A stretch of 64,000 nucleotides of DNA from Glandiceps talaboti (GCF_964340395.1 NC_135558.1:22851564-22915563); one strand, 5' to 3'; shown: positions 42,846 to 55,034, counted from the stretch's first letter. Notes: generated by a model not told the origin, from the letters alone. Numbers and translations are program-made.

Positions 42846-43511
42846 CTTTGTATGGTTTTTTTGTGTGTATTTTGTTTTTTTAATAGTTTTATTTTGAGCG
42901 GGTATTTTGTATGATTTTTTTTGTTTGTTTTTGTTTGTATTTTCTTCAGGAATTTGTGTTTTGATTTTGATAACATGATACTTTTCTAAATGAAACCCCC
43001 TCTCCTCAATTGCAAAACATTTTAATCCTAATTTTTCATCTGCCCACCCAATGCTATATTTTTGTCGACTTATTAACAATGGAACTGGCCAAACTGTCTT
43101 CCATTGTTCTCCAAACCAAACGCTTATAAAGTACCCACATGCAAAAGACAAAAATAACAGATCACTTATCCCAACATAACAACAGGTAGACATCACTTCA
43201 GGCATTCTCCAAGTCCATCTTCTCAAGTCATCCATGGCAGTCCATATATTCAACTTCCATTCGTGTAGTAGACGTATACAGCGGCAGACAACGACATGTA
43301 GTACAGACAGCAAATACACCCAGAAATACATAACCATCTTCTCTTCTAGCTTTCTTCCAACCAAACCTCTCAAACTGCAACAAACCACTTCGACCAAACC
43401 AAGCATACTCCAAGAAAATCTTCCATTCGTTCTTCTTTCTCCCACTAGGTCACGTATGTAGCACAGAACTAAGTAATACAGTGTTAGCAGGCAAAGGCAT
43501 CGGGCATCCAT
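42807..43511 (-). CDS. TATA-preceded 234-codon frame, hydrophobic unknown protein
   Basis: The start is the ATG at 43511 (MDARCLCLLTLYYLVLCYI), which begins with a hydrophobic segment that could be a signal anchor. Further hydrophobic stretches are MVMYFWVYLLSVLHVVVC and VGISDLLFLSFACGYFISVW, so three or four membrane spans are plausible. The protein is rich in Cys, Trp and Arg. The last 45 or so codons become Lys/Asn/Gln-rich and run into the 64-bp satellite, ending KYFFYHGSSFHFM, so the native C-terminus was probably lost or the frame should end at a splice site near codon 180. A TATA box lies about 56 bp upstream. No family was recognised; it may be a single-exon gene or a first exon. Confidence 0.42.
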   Translation of the reverse strand: MDARCLCLLTLYYLVLCYIRDLVGERRTNGRFSWSMLGLVEVVCCSLRGLVGRKLEEKMVMYFWVYLLSVLHVVVCRCIRLLHEWKLNIWTAMDDLRRWTWRMPEVMSTCCYVGISDLLFLSFACGYFISVWFGEQWKTVWPVPLLISRQKYSIGWADEKLGLKCFAIEERGFHLEKYHVIKIKTQIPEENTNKNKQKKSYKIPAQNKTIKKTKYTQKNHTKYFFYHGSSFHFM

Positions 43512-43566
43512 CTTTTTTGTAGCGTGAGCTGCGGTCAAAGACGGCTTTCACAACGGGATAACTCTC

Positions 43567-43574
43567 TATATATA
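43567..43574 (-). promoter_or_regulatory. TATA box upstream of the 43511 frame
   Basis: On the minus strand the sequence reads GTGTATATATAGAG. Transcription would be expected to start about 30 bp downstream, near 43540, leaving a leader of about 30 nt before the ATG. Confidence 0.4.
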
Positions 43575-43599
43575 CACAACTCCAGGTGTTAAATTCCAA

Positions 43600-45685
43600 T
43601 TATCAATGAGAACCAATCACAATAAAGGCATCCCCGAACCACCAGCTTTGAATTGACATTTTGGCGGGAAACCATTGTATATGATATCCACTCATAGTGA
43701 CGCGAGGTATTGCACCTGTTGTAATGAGAAACAGCCAATCAAAGTGCACAGTACAAATTGTTTTCTTTTCTGTGAATTTACAAGTATTTCAAAAACATCC
43801 TTGCATAACATACACGGGGTTCACACTACACTAATAAATTGTTTGTCTCGAAATGCAAATACGGAAATTGGGCAATATACGTTTGCGAAAGTGCTCAGAA
43901 CGCAGAAGTCAGGATGTGTTTCCCCCGTTTGAATTACATTCCTTAAGTATAACATGTCATAGCCCAACAAATGTAAATACGGTCAGTACGATTTCAGCGG
44001 TACCTGCAACATTGAACGTACATTTATTGGCGACACAATTCAGTATCACCGGTACCTCTATTGACCTGCATTGAAAGGATTTTTTTTGAGAATTTATACG
44101 CTGTCAGTCAGATTTACTGTCATTTTATACATATATTGATTACTGAACACGGCTTCAGACTTATTTGTTGTCGTCTAGCTTATATATAAGTTTCCATCCC
44201 ATATCCATTGACTCCTCAACACGTCATCAATATAATTTAGTAAGCTTATTTATTTTTTTTACAAAAAAGCTGACGCAAGTAATAATCCCAGAATGTAATG
44301 TAAAATGTGTTACATAAATAGTTCAGACATAAACGTAACTGCGATTTTCCATATCTCTATGTCAACGTCGCAGTTTTTTACAATCCGGTATACAAGAAAA
44401 CATTTTTAGTTGTATTTCAGCAATTGCATTATTTTCCTCCCGTTTAAAATCAGTTATAGTCTATATTCTATGTTTTCTTTTAATCCCAGAATGATTTACA
44501 AAATATACAATAAACTATTGTATATATTATGTTAGTTTCAGTGCACACATTTGAGGGCGTTAAGTTCTACATAATTTAAGATAATTTATACAGTGGATTT
44601 CTTCAACATTCTATTATAGGTAATGCTAAATTGATAAGATGTCATCTAATTGTTTATGCATCAAATATTGGGCTTGCGTTATGAATACCAAGAGATGGTT
44701 AAGTTTCCTTGGTAGTATATATAATACTGTAAGTACCATTTACATTGTAATCTAAAAACGCAGATAACCACCGTTTAAAAGAGTTATAGTTATACGTTAT
44801 AATATAATAATGTCACTATTTATTTCGCGACTGAGTGCACAATTTAACGCTTTGATTGATAATTCACGTTTATCAACTAAGGGAAAAGTCACTCTTTAGC
44901 ATAGTCTGGTTTTCTTTGAGTAATGTTCAAATGTCTAGTATTTGTTTTTCATTGAGCGATCTAAGATTGAAAATCACCAAAGTTGCGCATCTATTTGAAC
45001 CGCCAGCAATTGTTATCACATCGCCACCTAGCGGCAGCGAAAATGAATGCTACCGCATATCATATGTATACTGTATGTATGTGTTCACACATTAGTATAT
45101 ATCTGTGTAAGCTACACAGACTTAGGAGACGGGGCAGGTCACCGACACCATGGGCACTAATTGCGGTCAAAGCAAATTATATAATAATTTACAATAGCCT
45201 ACTCTGAATATGAGAGTGTAATCTCACTCGTCAACATAAATAAACAGTTGATACAATTTACAAAACATTTCAATACAAAAAGCAAACATGAATTGACTTT
45301 CAAAAAACACCACCGGATCAATTTCAAATAATTTAAATGAATACAGTACGTTATTCCTAAATGAAATCACGTCTCATTTTATCAAATACAAAATATGAAC
45401 AGGCGATTTAAATCGAGGGATATAAAACGAGACGACCTTTTTTCAACAACAATAAATGTTACTTTCAAGTGTAGATAGTGTATAACATAACTCAAATAAA
45501 ATCTGCCGTGGAGTTACCGTACACTGGAATAGAGAAAAGAAAGTTCACGTAGACACAATAAACCGGATAGCTTCAGACAAAAATAGTGTTGTTTGTACTA
45601 TGTCTGTACATAGAGTAACGTATCGCTGATCAAAAGACAACCCATAAATTTATGTATGATTAATTTCTTTTTATCATTTGAACAG
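43600..45685. other. No gene seen
   Basis: Unique-looking, AT-rich DNA with short chance frames only (63-85 codons). No repeat family was recognised by eye. Confidence 0.5.
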
Positions 45686-45813
45686 GGAATCGTGAAAAAA
45701 TTGAAGAATTGAACAAATGGAAGACAGAACTTGAACAGAAACAGAGAGGAGTTTATGACAAACAAGACGGAGCTAGTAGAAGAGAAACTCAAAGATCATG
45801 AGAAAAGAAATTA
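45686..45813 (+). pseudogene. Frameshifted coiled-coil exon-like block
   Basis: Follows CATTTGAACAG. The first frame reads NREKIEELNKWKTELEQKQR, then shifts; the next frame reads EFMTNKTELVEEKLKDHEK and stops at TAA. Both halves are charged heptad-like helix, so a one-base indel near 45748 in an original continuous coiled coil is the simplest reading. The gene family is unknown. Confidence 0.45.
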
Positions 45814-46115
45814 AATACTTGCCAACACTCAACAACAGAGCTCTACAAAACCCAAAAACGAACTTCGTACAGAGAAAGAGATATGAGATATGAGAGATAA
45901 CAGTCTTCAGGCAAACGACCTCATCAATTACTTTAGTCCGATGGGTATTGTTTCAAATGTTGTACTAGGTTTAATCCAGGTTCAGAACTATTTGTCAGCA
46001 ATTATTCAAAACTAGTGACCTTACGGACACGTGAGCTTAATGAGGGGTCATATGTGACTGGAAGTTGTATCACACTCCGTCTCCATCTCAGTCGAAAATT
46101 TCAAGTCACGAATTT

Positions 46116-46182
46116 CAAGTTTGTGTTTGTGTTTGTGTTTGTGTTTGTGTTTGTGTTTGTGTTTGTGTTTGTGTTTGTGTTT
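46116..46182. repeat. (GTGTTT)n hexamer microsatellite
   Basis: Eleven nearly perfect hexamers. Not telomeric (TTAGGG). Confidence 0.97.
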
Positions 46183-46189
46183 GGAACAA

Positions 46190-47389
46190 AAGCTTAACGT
46201 AATACATTGGTTCACCAGCAAAGTTGGATTTAGCATGTAGCATATTTATGAATACACACATTACATATAGTGTGTGGGCATATACTGTATTTGATACAGA
46301 TATGTGTGAACAATTATACTTACACAGTATGTGGGTATACGTATATACTGTTATGTATATGAACACATACATATATACGGAATATAGATATCCAAGTATA
46401 AGGATACATATACACATAGCCATGGTATGGTATCGGGCCCCAATTTGTTTTTACTTTATATTTTTGTTTTTATTCCAGTGGTTTACAATGTAATTACGTA
46501 TGTGTCATCTTTTGACTGTCAATTGCCACCTGTTGATACATAGGCCATCTCATGACACCTAGATCTACATTTGATTCGTTTGTCTTTGTAACTAAAACAA
46601 TCAACTGGACATTTGGAGCCGTACACATTCTCTATGTACCAGTTGTAGTCGTCAAATTGAGAAACGGAAGAATTTTAGCTATAGTAAATGCATGGCACTA
46701 AACGAATTATCGAGAACTGTCACATTTTTATAGAGTAACCGCTTAGATTACAAGGTTAGATAGGCCCCCATGATGAAAGCACGGTGCGATGATTTCCCCG
46801 CTGAACGACCCCTATCGTGGTTCAACTAGCTCGGTGTATTGTATTGTGTAACTCGATTTACCTTTCACTTCAAATATTACGTAAAACATTTTCGATTACG
46901 AAAATTTAAACATTTTTTTTGGCTCGCAAATAGGTAGCCATCTTTATCGATCCCATATTTCACGGGAAATCATCGTCGCAAACCACGGCCTGTTTTACGG
47001 CAACGTTCTTAACGCATCTCTCACTTATTTCGAAATGTAGTGGTACAAATAAGAACTCTGGTTTGCGAGAATGTGGGAAATTGACACATGTACTTGTTTA
47101 GCATATTTTTAATGGAAAAAAATATTTGGACGGCACCCCCCCCCCCCCCCCCCCCCGTTTACCTTCCTTGATTGATCGAGGTTCATATTGGTATTTTGAA
47201 TTTTTGTTTTGCCATTATTTGATTTTAGGTGGCGATTGCTGTGTCTGAAGTCAAATTTTCACTCGTAATTCAAACGTGTCACTACACTGCCTTAGGATAA
47301 AATGGATCACTAACGAGCGCGCGACAAGACAGGTAAGTTATATGACCGTTGGGGGCGCTACACAATCGTTACACTCCACACACGTTAGA
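46190..47389. other. No gene; poly(C) run
   Basis: It includes a poly(C) run of about 20 at 47137-47156. A block at 47025-47080 (TTTCGAAATGTAGTGGTA, GTTTGCGAGAATG) has a relative at 52270-52325. Confidence 0.5.
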
Positions 47390-47706
47390 CCAGGGGCTTG
47401 AGGCAACAATTCTGGTGAAACTCGAAAATGATAATGATGTCATACAGGTAATAAAGGCCCAAATTAGCTATGAGTCACATTTACATACTTACTTCTTTAT
47501 TTATAGTATATTTATTTTAATAAACTCATTATACACATATTTGTTATTTTGGGTATAAGGCCAGAAATGGAATGATTAAAAATATTATATGTATGTACTT
47601 GTACACTTTCTGGTCTTTAAAAAATGAAACATTTTTTATAATAATCGCAGAAAAAAAGTTTATATAAATATGGAAGACTCCAAAAAAGAATAAAGTAAAA
47701 AGAAAG
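47390..47706 (-). repeat. Dispersed repeat F, copy 2, adjoining Penelope-like fragment B
   Basis: Reverse complement of 26615-26935. On the minus strand it follows the Penelope-like sequence directly, which suggests it is that element's 3' end. Confidence 0.8.
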
Positions 47707-47716
47707 TATACAGATT

Positions 47717-48217
47717 CCCTCTCCTGAGAGCGTCGTGGAGGGCTCCCTACCGTCGCCGCCAAGACCTCTCTCCAAATCCATTTCGACGAGCGGATCAGGT
47801 TGCGAGATTGGTGTTCGAAACAGGGGAAGCAAGCTGATTCCAGACATGTAAGGGGACATGTGTCCTTCACGCGACAGTTACATAACTTAGTATTCTCGTT
47901 TTTACAGCCGTTCTGGGTAGACAGTTGTGTTTTATTGTGGTTGTCGATGAGACGTTTAGTATTAGTTACACAACTGTAACTAATTTTAATTGTGTTACGA
48001 TTGAAGATTTTCCTGAGGTTGTTCCCTTGTGGAAAGCACTTGTCTACCAGGGCAAGAAATTTTTTACCAATATTAGTGGAGACACTCTTGCTAAAGGGTG
48101 GGTTATACCATAAGATATTATTCCGTGGCCTATTTTTCCTACCTATAGTTGCGGGGGGCTTATATTCAAGATTGTATTTATATCCGCCCTCGTGTAATGC
48201 TTTCTGGTACTGAGGAA
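47717..48217 (-). pseudogene. Penelope-like element ORF fragment B
   Basis: The minus-strand frame reads PQYQKALHEGGYKYNL, ILWYNPPFSKSVSTNIG, LRKIFNRNTIKISYSC and CNCRVKDTCPL, clearly the same family as fragment A but distinct in sequence. After CPLTCLES it jumps to the terminal-region block FEHQSRNLIRSSKWIW..RRSQERE (47717-47838), so an internal deletion has removed the C-terminal endonuclease. Catalytic RT motifs are absent. On its 5' side, in the opposite orientation, lies a hammerhead ribozyme. Confidence 0.87.
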
Positions 48218-48246
48218 AGGAAACGCAGATACTATATTCCATTCTA

Positions 48247-48295
48247 CCCCTGATGAGTGAGGACTACGCACCTCACGAAACAGTTCTGTAGGGTC
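48247..48295 (+). ncRNA. Hammerhead ribozyme B (type I, minimal stem III)
   Basis: Plus strand: ACCC 48247-48250, CTGATGA 48251-48257, stem II GTGAGG/CCTCAC around loop ACTACGCA, GAAA 48278-48281, stem III CAG-TT-CTG, TA 48290-48291, cut after 48291, then GGGT. The core is identical to hammerhead A. The downstream sequence GTCTATAGCATATAATTTGG also matches copy A and then enters a TA tract. Confidence 0.9.
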
Positions 48296-48328
48296 TATAG
48301 CATATAATTTGGTTCAAATTTTCAAAAC

Positions 48329-48331
<3 letters not shown>

Positions 48332-48419
<88 letters not shown>
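48332..48419. repeat. (TA)n microsatellite at the end of Penelope-like copy B
   Basis: About 44 TA units directly after the hammerhead-bearing terminal region, mirroring the arrangement in copy A. Confidence 0.97.
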
Positions 48420-48420
<1 letters not shown>

Positions 48421-48544
48421 CTCGGTGAGTATCAATCTGCTAAGACAGTGCTCTATACCGCAGTGGCAGAGCGTAATAGTTTTGGTAGTACTGGAACTCT
48501 TTCTTGGGTGTAACTCGGAGTTTCACGCATATATGTTTCAACCT

Positions 48545-49280
48545 GATGTAGTCGCTTTTTACATGTTATAGCTGTCTTGCAAAGCTTGCAAGTTATTGTC
48601 TGAAAGTGTCTGTGACTAGCCTAAACATTGCCTTTAGAAGTAAAAATCCTCCAGGGCTTCTAGGGGGAGACCCCCTAGGAAACCCCCCCCCCCATTCACA
48701 CACACTCACACAAGAGGTGGACATATCCCAGTCTCAAAGCACTTCTCTCTACAGCTTACTGTCAGATGCTATGAAACTTTATTCACAGGGGTTAGTGACT
48801 AAATTTTGTCGGCCCAATGGAAAATAACACTGACATCCCCCATCCCCCGGCTGGAGAAACTGACCGGTCTATCTAAATGTTTGAGGTCACCAATCAAGTT
48901 TCCGCTTTGTATTTTCAGTGTGTCATCATACCATGGCATAAAAAAAACTGTCAATTATGTTTATTTAACTGAAAATCAAACATGTATGAAATATGTAGTT
49001 TTCTAAATATAACCTGTGTGTGATAGAACAGCATCTTTTTACTCTCTGTATTACCCTGTGAGAAAACCAAACAGAGATTTGTGGCAACAAAAGTAGGTGT
49101 TCAACATTGACGTAAAAAAAATCCGGATATCTCAAAGAAGGAAAGAAAAAAAAGTTGTCAGCATAGGCAAAGGATAAAAAAATAATTCACTGGCAAGCAG
49201 GTGGAAAAAAAATAATGACTTTCCACCAATCTTCCAAGCCCCCCCCCCCCCAGGATATCGAATGGTCTACCCCTAATCAC
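48545..49280 (+). repeat. Dispersed repeat G, longer copy
   Basis: Matches 30240-30400 and 29990-30180 (AGCTGTCTTGCAAAGCTTGC, GTCTGAAAGTGTCTGTGA, CCACCAATCTTCCAA, CAGGATATC) with a C-run at about 48685 and 49238. Non-coding. Confidence 0.7.
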
Positions 49281-50058
49281 GTGACAACATTAGCACCTTC
49301 GATCAAAAGACATTCGCGCCATAGAAGATTTACTGGAGTGATCACTGATTGTAGCTGCAGAACTTATAAGGTAACTTTTCCTGCTTGTAATAAAATAACT
49401 TTTATATATTAAAAAAAATAGACGTGTGTGAGGTTTCTCATACTACTCTATACATTCGCCAAGTCGCCAAATGCGAAAAAAATACCTTGCTTTTTCATGT
49501 TTTACAATTTACATGTCATAAACTTAGGAACAACATGGAAGTAGAACTTCCATGGGAACAATAACACCATATCTAGTTCATTTGATCACCGTTGGCTCTT
49601 TTTCACCACAACACTGACCAAAATTGACGTGAATATTATGTATGTCATGCCTGCAGTACGTGTTTGTATTAGAGAGTTTCGGCTGTACGTTCAACGTGTA
49701 CGCCCACGTGTGACGTAGATTTTGTGCTACTCCGTCGCAATTTTGACCTACTTCTCTCTGCGTTAACTATTTTCGCGGGCGTTTCGAACGTGGCGACGGC
49801 TGTTTATATGTAAAGTAAAAAACGTGAAATTTCTTTTAATTTTTTTTTGTAAAATCATCACAAATGTATTCAAAAATGTTGATGCTTTTAGCAAGGTTGA
49901 CCCTTCACGACATAATACACCTCAGTAATTTTGTTTTCCTTGATTGGGCACCTGTCAGGGGTATTCGGAAAATACTGTAATGACATATATTTGCATATTC
50001 ATGAATGTCATGATTAGGCCAAACCTCAGACCACTAACGAATGTTTTTAGTGGTCTGA

Positions 50059-50375
50059 GGCCAAACAAATAATTGTTTGGTTCCCTTTACCTTCAGACCA
50101 CTAATTTTTAGTGTTCTGAGGTTTACCTGACCCCAGCCCGTTTTTCACTGCCGACTCTAAACATTTACGTATTCGAGAAAAAAATTAAAATCATAAACTT
50201 TTGAATTGTGAAATCTCACGAGAAATAATGGATGTGAATTGTGAAGTCTCACGAGAAATAATGGATGTGGATATACTGACATCACAATATAAACCGTTCT
50301 TCCAATCCTTAAATGGCTGCACATCTGATAGGAAGAAATTTAAGTAAATAACACAGAAACAAAAGTGCTCACCAG
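50059..50375 (+). repeat. Element A, copy 3
   Basis: Direct relative of 3126-3502 (GGCCAAACAAATAATTGTTT, GGTTCC, ATGGATGTGGATAT, CGTTCTTCCAATCC). It contains an internal 32-bp tandem duplication around TCTCACGAGAAATAATGGAT. Confidence 0.7.
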
Positions 50376-50735
50376 CCATGTTTTTGGGTACTTTCAACTC
50401 GTCGTAACTTTCACAAGAATTCATTTTAGATACAATAAAAGCGAAAATCTTGACTGACATTTCCTCTGTGATACATTTATCAATTTTGGAATTATTGATA
50501 GGAATGATGATTTTTCGGCGATTTCGCTTATGTCATCAATTTCGGCCAGTTTTTCACTCAAAATTTTCAAAATAAATGGAATCTTCAATTCTTGGTTTTT
50601 TTTTAATGGCGTCGTAAGAAAAGGACAACGTGCAAATGTTTTCGGTAGAAAGAGAATGATTTGACCCAAGTTTGAAAGTAAACTCGTTTGACAAGCGATG
50701 TGACAAGGCGAGCTGCAATAATCGTAGCTCAGGAT

Positions 50736-50891
50736 GTATGTATATGTTATTTGCCAAATACCGTTCCATATCTTGCTGCGAGAGGTAATTTTTCCGGTAA
50801 TAACGGAGAGCCGGAGGCGAGCCGTTATACCGGAAAAATTAACTCGAGCAGCAAGATGTGGAACAGTATTTGGCAAATAACATACTTATAC
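50736..50891. repeat. Foldback element 4: 156-bp near-perfect hairpin
   Basis: Arms of about 70 bp meet at a GAGCCGGAGGCGAG-type centre (about 50813). Paired blocks are TGTTATTTGCCAAATAC, CATCTTGCTGC and TTTTTCCGGTA. This would fold as a single long hairpin; the centre is a short palindromic G/C-rich loop. Confidence 0.92.
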
Positions 50892-52464
50892 GTCACCTGC
50901 GACGATGAATTAATTTTTGAATGTCTAAAAATGCTGTTTCATTTTAAAATAAAACCACTTCCGCGTTATACTGTTGAGCGTAGTATCATGCACCACTCCG
51001 ATAACTGCAATGCGGTTGTTTACATGTCAGCCATAACTTTATCATCCAATCAGAGTGCGCGTTTGCTCAGTAGTACGATGTATTGTTACCATTTGCATAT
51101 CACTCAGCGATATATTCAAACGTATACGGTATAGGCGTACACGGTGTTTCAACGCATCTTCTCGGCGGACAGAGAAACCTCTTATCCAGAGCTACAATAA
51201 TTGTTGCATTTGCTACACTGAAATCTGGCTTGGCAAAGTTGGGCTCTTGTACTGAAATTTTATTTTGCCATCCTACAAACAAGATTGGATTGATACATGT
51301 ATGAACATAAAATAATCTATAAATCTTGCCCCGAAGTGTCAAGCAGGGTTTGTGAGAGAATGGATTTGTTGTACCGTCATTTGTGAGTTTGTACAGAGTT
51401 TGTAGCAAGTACCGAAGTAGGTTTAAAATGTGGATTATCTCAATAGGGCCATGGTTACAACAAGCCAAGATTGGCTGATTCAAGCGAGTTCACTCGAGAT
51501 AATCTTAATTCCATTCACAACTTGTAGTAATTGAAGTGTTGTTTACCATACTCTTGATTTTACAAGGAACTAAACCTGTGCTGAACGCTAATTAAAGTAC
51601 GACCTTTTAGCACAGTGTCTTCGGACACACGAGTTAAGAACACCGGGACGACTGCATTCATCACCCGTACTATAGTATTAGCACATTACCCGTTTATCAG
51701 CCCTTAATGTAAATGTTCAACAAATCTTTCCCCGTTCTTACTTTATATTCTTTAACACCGTCAAATATTGGTTATCGTATTCCTAGTAGATTTAAATGAG
51801 ACTAGCAACTTTTACTCTGGCCTTTTCACTCGCTCGTTCACATTCAGTCAGTGCATGCATCTGTATATACCGTACGTTTGCTGTTCACGCTAGCTAGTTG
51901 TGTTGGGACTCCGTTGATCATCGTCGCGTCGCTAACGCGTAACGCTAACCACAGCTTCTTTTACTGCAGTGTCAACAAATCACTGTGTGAAAGTCCATCA
52001 TTTAATTCTCTTGTACTCCCTAATTATAGTTTTTAGGACTTCTTTTTGAGGAAGTGGCATGTGTGAGTTACCCTGCAGTTTTTCTGTGTTGCCGCAAACT
52101 TTGCGGCAGTTGTAATGATTCGCCATGATTGATGAGGCTATCGTTATCTGAAACATACTCTTTGAGAGACGGACTTTGATTGGTCAGATTATCATGATGT
52201 CATTGCATATGAATATGTATTACGTATACGTGAGGTACGACTTTGACAGCCGTATTAAGATGCCAAGAGTTTTATTTCAAAATGTAGTGGTAGAAATAAT
52301 AACTCTTGTTTGTGAGAATGACACTTAATAATGGCTAATGTATTAATTGAAAGAAGCAAAGTTAAACACTTTCTGAGATTCACTAATTCAGTGGCTGAAT
52401 GTTTGAATTTGCTGCAATAGTAGTACATGTGTATAAATTTTATCATTTATTTATGTCTACACAG
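50892..52464. other. No gene seen
   Basis: Mixed-composition DNA with only short chance frames. Part of 52260-52330 is related to 47025-47080. Confidence 0.5.
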
Positions 52465-52525
52465 ATGTCGGTAATGAAGATTATTATGAAGTATTTAAGG
52501 AAATTAATAAAACGGAAAAAAAAGG
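52465..52525 (+). CDS. Weak exon candidate (VGNEDYYEVFKEINKTEKK)
   Basis: Follows TATGTCTACACAG and ends AAAAGG/GTAAGT; 61 nt. Two frames are open: VGNEDYYEVFKEINKTEKK, or one from ATG. The donor is strong and the acceptor fair. It cannot be tied in a stop-free phase to the candidate at 60338 in the more protein-like frame. Confidence 0.28.
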
Positions 52526-52620
52526 GTAAGTATTATGTTGCACAATATGTAACTCATTTTTAGACTTAAGTTAGAACAACTGATCTTCTTAGGTTCATTA
52601 GTGTTATAGGCATGGCAAAG

Positions 52621-52671
<51 letters not shown>

Positions 52672-52672
52672 A
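52621..52672. repeat. (CTGT)n in a partial repeat E copy
   Basis: Thirteen tetramers inside a degraded copy of the TTAGCACAACTGAAC family (52576-52760). Confidence 0.95.
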
Positions 52673-53282
52673 AATGCAATCTTCTTTTCTGTTATTGCCA
52701 CCTCCAGTTCTAGTGTTCTGAACAGTGTACAAAGCTGGGAAAGTTTTAGGCCAATTGTACTGATTTTGACCTAGGGAAATGAAGCTTGTTAGCCCGTTTA
52801 AACATTAGAAATGAGGATATTTGTAGCAGACATTAGCATTACTTCCAACAATATAATTATTTTACCTGTGACATTGAAAGTACAGGCAGAAGATAATTTC
52901 TAGACAACATTTTCTTCAGAACTAAAAAAGTACTGATCATCATAAAATAATGTCCGGGTTAATATCAAAGTACAACTGATGTTCATTGGGAAACCATATT
53001 GAAATGACAATAAAGTTGATTTAGGTGTGACGGTAATCAGGCTATATTTGATAAAATATCAGTCATCATAGAATGAAAAGAATAAATGTGATTGGCTAAA
53101 ATTTATTGGACATCTGACAGTTGTTATGTATATCTCAGTGGATAAAAAACAAACACTAATTTGTTTGCGATAGACTTGCATGGTAACATTTAAAATAGCA
53201 CCAGTCATAGAATATATCAATGTATGTTAATTCCGAGGTTGTTAAGGGTCAATTACCGGTAATGTCAGAATGATGCGAGAAA

Positions 53283-53560
53283 ATGAGACAGAAAACAAAA
53301 CTACGTACGTACCAACAGTTTAAAGGAGAGTATAAAACTGAAAAATATGTGTTGTTAAATCTGTCACAGAGTGAACGTTCATTAATTGCACAATTTCGCT
53401 CCGGTGTATTGCCTCTCCATATCGAAACTGGTAGGTTTCGTCATGAACCGATTGAAAGGAGTGTGTGAGCTTTGTGATGATACAGATACTGTAGAAGATG
53501 AAAGTCATTTCCTCTTTCACTGTAAATTTTATTCAGATCTTCAAAATAAAATTTAAACAA
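53283..53560 (+). pseudogene. LINE reverse-transcriptase C-terminal fragment
   Basis: The frame reads KLRTYQQFKGEYKTEKYV, LSQSERSLIAQFRSGVLPL and ETGRFRHEPIER, then shifts by one frame to CELCDDTDTVEDESHFLFHC and FYSDLQNK. The L-x-x-F-R-x-G-x-L-P-L..C-x-x-C..E-D-E-x-H-F-L-x-x-C pattern is the C-terminal zinc-knuckle region of a common invertebrate non-LTR family. The frameshift is near 53458. Only this piece is present. Confidence 0.8.
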
Positions 53561-54985
53561 GAAATGTTGGTGACCAAAATGTGATGTTTTAACTCGGACC
53601 ACTATTTCTTATATTCTATATTGGGGTGAGGTTTCAATGAGGTGGAAGTTTTCTTTAGGCATCTTTTGATTCCCGGAATGACCAAACTTTGATGTAAACT
53701 TACTAATTATCATCCACTAAAAATGTCATCACCTACATTTTAATGTACGTATCAATAAAAGAATGTCTAACTCATAGAATTGACTTGAAATAGATTGCTT
53801 TTCAAACTGGACGATGCCAAACAACCCTATATGTATTTTATCATAGATGTATCAGGAAGTGTAACATGTTGTTACACATGATGCATTGCTGTGATTTTTG
53901 TGAATGCTATGATCAGTAGCCAAAAGTTTGCTTTCGAAGGAAAAGTAGAAATGATGTTTTGGCATACATTTATATAGTCAACATGAATTCTATAGCTTTT
54001 AGTTGTATAGTTTCCTTGGATATTACCATGGCAACCATCATAGTATCCATAGCAACCTCTCCAGTTTACAGATATCACTAGTTTTGCAGTATCAAAAATA
54101 TTTGCATGGGTACACACCCAAATTTTTTTATTTCAATTATGAATAAACACTATTTGGAGAAAAATGTTTGCAAAAAATATAGATGCAGTACTGTATTGAT
54201 TATGCTGTGTCGCTGTGGGTCCTATGCTAGAATTTAGAAAGGCTAAAGATCATGTGTATGCTCCCATCACAGGATGTGTTCAGGATCCTTAACAGGTATT
54301 CAAACTGTTTTATTGTAGACAATATCCCTCACCTATTTGAAAGTATAGCATGTTCTATATCATTGTCTATGAATGTATTGCTCTCGACCAGATTAATGCT
54401 TCCTAGCTGTTATTTTCAAGTATATATATACTATATTTTGGATGCCAGGGTTGTTAATAGAACTTTGCAAACCCTGTAAGAAAATAAACAGTAAAACGAA
54501 TAATGTTGTGTCACACAAAAGCAATATCTAAAAACAATGGAAAAGTATTGTAGATAAAAACAGAATTAAAATTACTGCAGCTACAAAAATTATAAAGTTG
54601 AAATATCTTGCTTTCATTTATTTCCACTTCTTTATTATCAAAATTATTACCGTTTGATATTAACGTATTAATACATATTCATATAATGTGCTGAAATACT
54701 ATGTTTTGTAATTTAGTACATCTAAAATCGCCTGCAAACTCATTTCAAATAGGTATGCAAATACTAGAATACATAAAAAACACTCACTAGAGGGCGCTGT
54801 ACTTCAAAAATTAGTGTGGGACACTGAATATTTTTGTCACATTTTGATTTTTTAAGTCTTTGATTACACCTGTAAAAATTTGGGAGAACCTGTAGTGTCA
54901 TTTAAGAATTAATACTGAGCCTCCTTAAAGTAAAAAAAAAACGTGAACCCCATATTTGGTGGGACCCCGTATTTGGTTGGTATAT
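53561..54985. other. No gene seen
   Basis: AT-rich. Chance frames only. Confidence 0.5.
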
Positions 54986-54989
54986 TGTT

Positions 54990-55034
54990 AGCACAACTGA
55001 ACAGAGGTTCAGTAGTGCTATAGGCATTGCCGGG

